Shown piece by piece: positions 5,892-10,781 of a stretch of DNA of 10,781 bases. This DNA comes from Desulfuromonadales bacterium C00003107 (lineage in GTDB: Bacteria; Desulfobacterota; Desulfuromonadia; Desulfuromonadales; Syntrophotaleaceae). The notes beneath the pieces were generated by a model that saw only the letters and a program-made list of their open reading frames with translations, was not told where the DNA came from and made no database searches. Location of the stretch: contig MAXT01000016.1 in assembly GCA_001751225.1 (NCBI GenBank), positions 1 through 10,781 on the forward strand, read 5' to 3'. Position 1 is the first letter of the stretch. The number at the start of each line of letters is the position of its first letter. The translations under genes were made by a program, and so were the position numbers.

Positions 5892-6893
5892 TCAGGAAAA
5901 CTCCGCTTTCAATTCTCGATGCATCAGTTCCCGCACGGCTGTACGCGGGTCTTTATCTTCGTTAAGAATCAGGTACATCTGCTCAATGATAGGCACCTCA
6001 ACACCGAGCTTTTGCGCGAGCTGGTAAGCCGAGAGGGTGGTTTGGACCCCTTCGGCCACCATCTTCATCCCCTTAAGAATTTCCGCCAGTTTGCGTCCTC
6101 GGCCGATTTCCAGACCGACAGTGCGGTTACGGGACAGATCGCCCGTGCAGGTCAAGACCAGGTCTCCCATGCCGGCCAGACCGGAAAAAGTGGTGCGATT
6201 GGCACCCTTGGCCAGACCAATACGTGTCATCTCTTCAAGGCCGCGAGTAATCACCGCCGCCCGAGTATTACAACCATAACCGAGACCGTCACAAACCCCC
6301 GCCGCCAGAGCAATCACGTTCTTCAGGGCGCCACCCAATTCCACGCCGATCACATCATCTTGGCGGTAGAGGCGAAAATACTCGCAGCTGAACAGTTCCT
6401 GAACAAAATGGGCCACCTCGTCAGAGGCGGCAGCCACGGTCAGGATTGTTGGTATCTCGGCAGCCACTTCCCGAGCAAAGGTCGGGCCGGACAGATAAGC
6501 CACCCGCCGACACTTCTCTGCCGGCAGCACTTCTTCGATAATCTCCGACATGATCATCAGGGTGCTGTTTTCAATACCCTTAGCAGCGGAAACCAACAGG
6601 GTGTCGGCAGCGATGTGCGGTTCCGCCGCCTGCAGCACCGAGCGTAATACCTGGGAGGGCGAAACCAACAGCAGCATCTCCCGACCGATTACCGCCTCGG
6701 CGAGATCGCTGGTAAAGGCAAGCTTGGCATCGAGGGTGAAACTAGGAAGATAAAGGTCGTTCATGTGCGACTGCCGCATCCGTTCGACCAGGTCCTGCTC
6801 ATAGGCCCATAACGTTACCGAATGGCCCTGTTTAGCCAGCAGATCCGCCAGCGCTGTGCCCCAGCTTCCCGCGCCGATTACCCCGATATTCAT
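5892..6893 (-). CDS. gpsA: NAD(P)H-dependent glycerol-3-phosphate dehydrogenase
   Basis: A 333-residue cytoplasmic enzyme that reduces dihydroxyacetone phosphate to sn-glycerol 3-phosphate, the backbone for membrane phospholipids. The Rossmann fingerprint GAGSWG is at 7-12, the conserved AAKGIE at 103-108, LSGPTFAREV at 134-143, the catalytic lysine in GGALKN at Lys191, and the substrate-binding block SGLAGMGDLVLTCT at 237-250. Length and all motifs match the family (E. coli GpsA has its catalytic Lys at about 192). The start is firm: a GAGGGGAG Shine-Dalgarno lies just upstream and overlaps the stop codon of the TPR gene, suggesting coupled translation. The gap to that gene is 13 nt. Confidence 0.97.
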   Translation of the reverse strand: MNIGVIGAGSWGTALADLLAKQGHSVTLWAYEQDLVERMRQSHMNDLYLPSFTLDAKLAFTSDLAEAVIGREMLLLVSPSQVLRSVLQAAEPHIAADTLLVSAAKGIENSTLMIMSEIIEEVLPAEKCRRVAYLSGPTFAREVAAEIPTILTVAAASDEVAHFVQELFSCEYFRLYRQDDVIGVELGGALKNVIALAAGVCDGLGYGCNTRAAVITRGLEEMTRIGLAKGANRTTFSGLAGMGDLVLTCTGDLSRNRTVGLEIGRGRKLAEILKGMKMVAEGVQTTLSAYQLAQKLGVEVPIIEQMYLILNEDKDPRTAVRELMHRELKAEFS

Positions 6894-6906
6894 AGCTTTT
6901 CTCCCC

Positions 6907-7785
6907 TCAAGTGGCCTTGCGTTTTTTATGAATCCGCTGCCGAACCTGCTTTATTCTTTTCTGCAATACTTCCGGTTCCCGATAACGGCCTTCCAACTCC
7001 TGAAGGAGAGTTAGAGCCGCCTGCAGCTCGCCCCGTTCCTCTTTAACCACCGCCAATCCATATAACGCTTCCAGATAGAAGGGGCTGGCCGGGTATTCTT
7101 CTGCCACTCGGTGGTAAACGAAGGCCGCCTCTTTCTGAGCCCCTTCCAGGGCGTAGGTTGAGGCGATACGAAACAAGACTTCGGCGATACGCTCGCTGTG
7201 CGGATAATTTTTTAACAGACTTTCGAATTCGATGCGTGCCTGTTCAAAATTGTTTTGCCTAAAGTAGGTATCGGCGATCTCATACTGCAGCCCTTCACCG
7301 TCAACGCTGCCGCCGTCAAGCAACTTCTGATAGCCGGTTAACGCCCGGTCATATTCGCCCAGTCGATATTTGTATATATCTGCGGCGCGGAGCTGGGCTT
7401 TGCGCTCTGTCTCATGGCCAGGATAATCCCGCTCCACCAGCAGATAAGCCAGCAGCGCTTCGCGGTCCTGATTAAGGTTAAACTGCAAAATTTCACCGGC
7501 TAGCAACAGCGCCTGCGGCGCAAATTTAAATCGAGGATGATGCTCGTACAGATGACGGAATTTACTGTAAGCCCGACTGTACTCTCCTCGCAATAACAAT
7601 GCTTCGCCGCGATCAAACTGACGCTGCGGAATACGGTTAAAGTTCCAATGGTACATCCCTGCTGCAGCTATTATCAACAATAACGCAGCACTCAGCGCCA
7701 GCAGAAGTTGAGAGCGTCCGTTATTTTTCTTCCGGCGCTTCTTCTCCTCCATCAAAATCGTCTTCTGCAGCTTCTGTATCTCCAT
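6907..7785 (-). CDS. Membrane-anchored tetratricopeptide-repeat protein
   Basis: A protein of about 292 residues of unknown specific role. Counting from an in-frame ATG at 7794, it has a very basic N-terminus ([12 protein letters not shown], 16-27), one membrane helix (about 28-49, positive-inside), then about six TPR-like units to 271. Examples are [17 protein letters not shown] (60-76), [17 protein letters not shown] (171-187) and [18 protein letters not shown] (243-260). It ends in a basic tail. Orientation predicts the TPR domain outside the cytoplasm as a protein-protein scaffold, in the style of BamD/CpoB-type repeats. The ATG at 7785 is chosen because AAGGA (7794-7798) lies 8 nt upstream; ATG 7752 would also work. 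Either way the gene overlaps the 3' end of gyrA (65 or 32 bp). It sits between gyrA and gpsA in a tight operon. Confidence 0.85.
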   Translation of the reverse strand: MEIQKLQKTILMEEKKRRKKNNGRSQLLLALSAALLLIIAAAGMYHWNFNRIPQRQFDRGEALLLRGEYSRAYSKFRHLYEHHPRFKFAPQALLLAGEILQFNLNQDREALLAYLLVERDYPGHETERKAQLRAADIYKYRLGEYDRALTGYQKLLDGGSVDGEGLQYEIADTYFRQNNFEQARIEFESLLKNYPHSERIAEVLFRIASTYALEGAQKEAAFVYHRVAEEYPASPFYLEALYGLAVVKEERGELQAALTLLQELEGRYREPEVLQKRIKQVRQRIHKKRKAT

Positions 7786-10222
7786 CGGCCTCATCCTTTT
7801 CGGCCAGCTTGGCGACCGCCACGATCCGTTCCTCGCTTTCGAGGACCATCAACCGCACCCCTTGCGTGTTGCGGCCGATGATGGACAGATCGCAGACCCC
7901 TGTGCGCAGCACCTTGCCACGGTCGGTAATGAACATCAGGTCGAAATCTTCATTGATCAGCTTGATATCAACCACATGGCCATTGCGGTCAGAGGTTTTT
8001 ATGGTGATGGTACCCCTGCCACCTCGCCCCTGCAAGCGGTACTCATCAAGATTGGTGCGCTTGCCGTAACCATTTTCTGTGATCGTCACCAAAGTGGCAG
8101 AGGTCGCATCGGAAACCACCTCCATGCCGATCAACCTGTCGTCCCCTTCGAACTGCATGCCTCGCACGCCACGAGATGTACGTCCCATAGCCCGCGCATC
8201 CTTTTCGGCAAAGCGAATCGCTTTACCGTTGCGGCTGGCCAGCAATACGTCCATAGAACCATCGGACAGTCGGGTCGAAACCAGCCGATCCCCTTCGTCG
8301 ATGGTCAAGGCAATAATACCGCCGGAGCGAGGGTTGGAATAGGCCATCAGATCAGTCTTTTTGACGATGCCATTTTGAGTGGCGGTAATGATGTACTTAC
8401 CTTCGCTGAATTCCTTGACCGGCAGGATCGAGGTGATATTTTCGCCACTAGCCACTTGCAGCAGGTTGACAATCGCCTTGCCACGAGCGGTCCGGCCGCC
8501 CTGGGGAATCTCGTGTACCTTGAGCCAGTAAACCTTACCTAAATCGGTGAAAATCAAAATGTAGGAATGAGTCGAAGCGATGAACAGCTGTTCGACGAAA
8601 TCCTCTTCCTTGGGGCGCATGCCGGTCTTGCCCTTGCCACCGCGGCGCTGAGCACGATAAAGAGAGACGGGGTTACGCTTGATATAGCCGGTGTGCGAGA
8701 CGGTCACCACCATATCCTCGTCAATGATGAGGTCCTCTAGGGACAGCTCGCCGGTAGCTTCGACGATTTCGGTGCGGCGCGCATTGCCGAACCGCTCACG
8801 GATATCGAGCAGTTCCTGCTTGATGATACTGAGAATTTCCACTTCGCTGGCCAGAATCTCCTTGAGACGGGCGATCTGGGCCATTATTTCCTGATATTCG
8901 GCAATTATTTTATCCCGCTCGAGACCGGTCAGGCGATGCAGGCGCATATCGAGAATGGCCTGGGTCTGCAAAGCGGTAAAAGAGAATCGATCGATAAGAC
9001 GCTGCTTAGCCTCGGCCGGACTGCTCGAACTCTTGATGATGGTGATCACCTCGTCGAGATTCTCCAGAGCGATCTTCAAGCCTTCCAGGATATGAGCCCG
9101 AGCTTCGGCTTTTTTCAGCTCAAAGATACACCGCCGAGTGACGATCTCTTTACGGTGATCCACAAACCGATCCAACACCTCGCGCAGAGCCAGAACCCGA
9201 GGCTGGCCGGAGACGATGGCCAGCATGATGATACCGAAAGACGACTGCATGGCGGTCATCTTATAGAGCTGATTAAGGGTCACCTCGGGGATGACGTCCC
9301 TTTTAAGCTCGACCACCACGCGAATCCCGTCCCGATCCGATTCGTCCCGCAGATCGGAGATCCCCTCGATCTTCTTGTCCTTGATCAGATCGGCGATTTT
9401 TTCGATAAGGCGCGCCTTGTTGACCTGAAAAGGAAGTTCCGTGACCACTATCTTTTCACGGCCGGTGCGGCGGTCCTTTTCCACCAGGGCCCGGGCCCGC
9501 ATCTTAATGATGCCGCGCCCAGTGCGGTAGGCCCGGTGAATTTCTTCTCGACCGAGAATGAACCCGGCCGTGGGAAAATCCGGTCCGGGGATCAGCTTCA
9601 ACAATTCCTCAAAGGTCAGAGTCGGGTCATCAATAACCGCGATCAGACCGTCGATGACCTCGCCGAGATTATGGGGAGGTATTTTGGTCGCCATGCCGAC
9701 GGCGATCCCTTCTGAGCCGTTGATCAGCAAATTAGGAAATTTGCAAGGCAGCACCAATGGTTCTTCCAGGGAGCCATCGTAGTTCTCGCCAAAATCGACC
9801 GTTTCTTTATCCAGATCGGTCAGCAGTTCATGGGCCAGGCGATCCATGCGCACCTCGGTGTAACGCATGGCAGCGGCTGAATCGCCATCCACAGAACCGA
9901 AGTTTCCCTGGCCGTCGACCAAGGGATAACGCATGGAAAATTCTTGAGCCATACGGACGATGGTATCGTACACGGCGGTGTCGCCATGGGGGTGATACTT
10001 ACCAATGACATCACCGACTACACGCGCCGACTTCTTGTAAGGCTTATTATAATCATTATTCAGCTCGCTCATGGCGAACAACACCCGTCGATGCACCGGT
10101 TTCAGACCATCGCGAATGTCGGGCAGAGCCCGGCCGATAATGACACTCATGGCATAGTCCATATAGGACTTGCGCATCTCGTCTTCGATATTGACGCTAA
10201 CCTTGTTCTGTTCCGAAAGCAT
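7721..10222 (-). CDS. gyrA: DNA gyrase subunit A
   Basis: The DNA-cleaving and rejoining subunit of gyrase, which introduces negative supercoils with GyrB. It has 833 residues from ATG 10222, chosen over an in-frame GTG at 10243 because GGAGGA (10228-10233) is 5 nt upstream. The N-terminus ([21 protein letters not shown]) is standard in its first 20 residues. The winged-helix [10 protein letters not shown] region and AAMRYTEVR follow, with the catalytic tyrosine at 121. The GyrA box QRRGGKG is at 524-530 and starts the C-terminal DNA-wrapping pinwheel; it marks GyrA rather than ParC. The tail is strongly acidic ([13 protein letters not shown]). Position 82, equivalent to Ser83 of E. coli, is Thr, and Asp87 is conserved. 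It follows gyrB by 60 bp and overlaps the TPR gene. Confidence 0.98.
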   Translation of the reverse strand: MLSEQNKVSVNIEDEMRKSYMDYAMSVIIGRALPDIRDGLKPVHRRVLFAMSELNNDYNKPYKKSARVVGDVIGKYHPHGDTAVYDTIVRMAQEFSMRYPLVDGQGNFGSVDGDSAAAMRYTEVRMDRLAHELLTDLDKETVDFGENYDGSLEEPLVLPCKFPNLLINGSEGIAVGMATKIPPHNLGEVIDGLIAVIDDPTLTFEELLKLIPGPDFPTAGFILGREEIHRAYRTGRGIIKMRARALVEKDRRTGREKIVVTELPFQVNKARLIEKIADLIKDKKIEGISDLRDESDRDGIRVVVELKRDVIPEVTLNQLYKMTAMQSSFGIIMLAIVSGQPRVLALREVLDRFVDHRKEIVTRRCIFELKKAEARAHILEGLKIALENLDEVITIIKSSSSPAEAKQRLIDRFSFTALQTQAILDMRLHRLTGLERDKIIAEYQEIMAQIARLKEILASEVEILSIIKQELLDIRERFGNARRTEIVEATGELSLEDLIIDEDMVVTVSHTGYIKRNPVSLYRAQRRGGKGKTGMRPKEEDFVEQLFIASTHSYILIFTDLGKVYWLKVHEIPQGGRTARGKAIVNLLQVASGENITSILPVKEFSEGKYIITATQNGIVKKTDLMAYSNPRSGGIIALTIDEGDRLVSTRLSDGSMDVLLASRNGKAIRFAEKDARAMGRTSRGVRGMQFEGDDRLIGMEVVSDATSATLVTITENGYGKRTNLDEYRLQGRGGRGTITIKTSDRNGHVVDIKLINEDFDLMFITDRGKVLRTGVCDLSIIGRNTQGVRLMVLESEERIVAVAKLAEKDEADGDTEAAEDDFDGGEEAPEEK

Positions 10223-10227
10223 CCAAA

Positions 10228-10233
10228 TCCTCC
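10228..10233 (-). promoter_or_regulatory. Ribosome binding site that fixes the gyrA start
   Basis: GGAGGA on the minus strand, 5 nt before ATG 10222. The upstream in-frame GTG at 10243 lies before this site and has no comparable signal, so the seven extra residues it would add are unlikely. Confidence 0.8.
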
Positions 10234-10234
10234 G

Positions 10235-10254
10235 GGGGTTCACTAGATAACCCC
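10235..10254 (-). other. Short hairpin in the gyrB-gyrA gap, next to the gyrA ribosome site
   Basis: GGGGTT (10254-10249 on the minus strand) pairs with AACCCC (10240-10235) across an 8-nt loop. It ends one base before the CGGAGGA ribosome site. No T-tract follows, so it is not an intrinsic terminator. It might tune gyrA translation or mark an RNA-processing site, or be chance. Confidence 0.35.
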
Positions 10255-10282
10255 GTAAATAGTCTATTCCTACGCCCGTTCC

Positions 10283-10781
10283 TTAAACGTCGAGATTGGC
10301 GACGTTAAGAGCGTTGTTCTCGATAAACTCGCGGCGGGGCTCAACCTGATCCCCCATCAGCACGGTGAATATCTCGTTGGCTTCCACCGCGTCCTCTACC
10401 TTAACCTGGAGCAAAATCCGTTTGTCCGGATCCATGGTTGTCTCCCACAACTGGTCGGGATTCATCTCACCAAGACCCTTGTAACGCTGAATATAGATCC
10501 CCTTGCGGGCCCGGGCCAAGAAATAATCGAGCAACTCCTGGCGATTGGTCACGGTGCCCTCTTCATTCCCTTCTTTAGAGATAAAGGCCTTTTCGTCACA
10601 GCAGACATCGGCCACCAAACGGTGAGCCTGCAGCAGCAAACGATACTCGTGGGAAGAAAGGGTTTCCAACACCGGTTTGTCGATGCGGGAACGGATATTA
10701 CCGAAGGTGAACAGGATACGCTGTGGATCCTGCAACAATTCAAAGGTGGCCTTTGGCTCGGCGGTTCGCAAGGTCTCGACC
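10283..10781 (-). CDS. gyrB: DNA gyrase subunit B, C-terminal part (5' end beyond window)
   Basis: The last 166 codons of the ATPase subunit of gyrase, open through the right edge. [20 protein letters not shown] lies about 70 residues from the C-terminus and is diagnostic of GyrB, as are [18 protein letters not shown] and the ending NVANLDV. The sequence before it ([20 protein letters not shown], then [11 protein letters not shown]) corresponds to the end of the long TOPRIM insertion found in many Gram-negative GyrB proteins, so the full protein is probably about 800 residues (inference). The operon promoter is outside the window. Confidence 0.97.
   Translation of the reverse strand, partial: VETLRTAEPKATFELLQDPQRILFTFGNIRSRIDKPVLETLSSHEYRLLLQAHRLVADVCCDEKAFISKEGNEEGTVTNRQELLDYFLARARKGIYIQRYKGLGEMNPDQLWETTMDPDKRILLQVKVEDAVEANEIFTVLMGDQVEPRREFIENNALNVANLDV

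Noticed and set aside
7862..9715. Long plus-strand open frames (7862-8542 and 8936-9715) opposite gyrA
   Set aside because: These are antisense shadows of a highly conserved gyrA coding frame, with no family resemblance or ribosome site of note.

Overview
The window reads as an ordinary chromosomal stretch of a moderately GC-rich Gram-negative bacterium. The closest fit is a deltaproteobacterium of the Desulfuromonadales type (Desulfuromonas/Pelobacter/Geobacter relatives). This is judged from protein style: a proteobacterial-type GyrB with the insertion upstream of the YKGLGEMN motif, a GyrA with an acidic tail, and a class A PBP1A with an OB domain. The taxonomic call is an impression from sequence, not a database match.

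Right half (about 4.4-10.8 kb, all minus strand): the 3' end of gyrB, then gyrA, a membrane-anchored TPR protein, gpsA, a degenerate endonuclease/exonuclease/phosphatase (EEP) fold protein, and nth. Gaps are 63 bp or less. gyrA and the TPR gene overlap, and the gpsA ribosome binding site overlaps the TPR stop codon, so a single transcription unit running leftwards from gyrB is likely. gyrB-gyrA commonly follows dnaA-dnaN-recF in bacteria, so the replication origin may lie beyond the right edge (inference). A small cluster of DnaA-box-like 9-mers lies between the EEP gene and nth.

Centre (4113-4379): the gene-free gap between convergent mrcA and nth. It holds a perfect 18-bp-stem terminator and then a 141-bp imperfect palindrome with a mini-palindrome at each end, which looks like a REPIN- or MITE-like intergenic repeat abutting the nth stop codon.

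Left half: mrcA (PBP1A) on the plus strand, with its own extended -10 promoter, is divergent from a PLP-dependent AlaT-like aminotransferase on the minus strand. The 360-bp divergent region carries, on the aminotransferase strand, a 31-codon Ala-rich small ORF with a strong Shine-Dalgarno sequence. A GC-rich hairpin with a U-tract follows it, 5' of the aminotransferase start. Two alternative short stems can be drawn that mimic a classical amino-acid attenuator. This is the most interesting unexplained structure in the window, but it rests on folding by eye. At the extreme left edge a reading frame starts inside the aminotransferase stop codon (TGATG) and runs off the window.

I saw no tRNA, rRNA, CRISPR array, IS element or phage gene.
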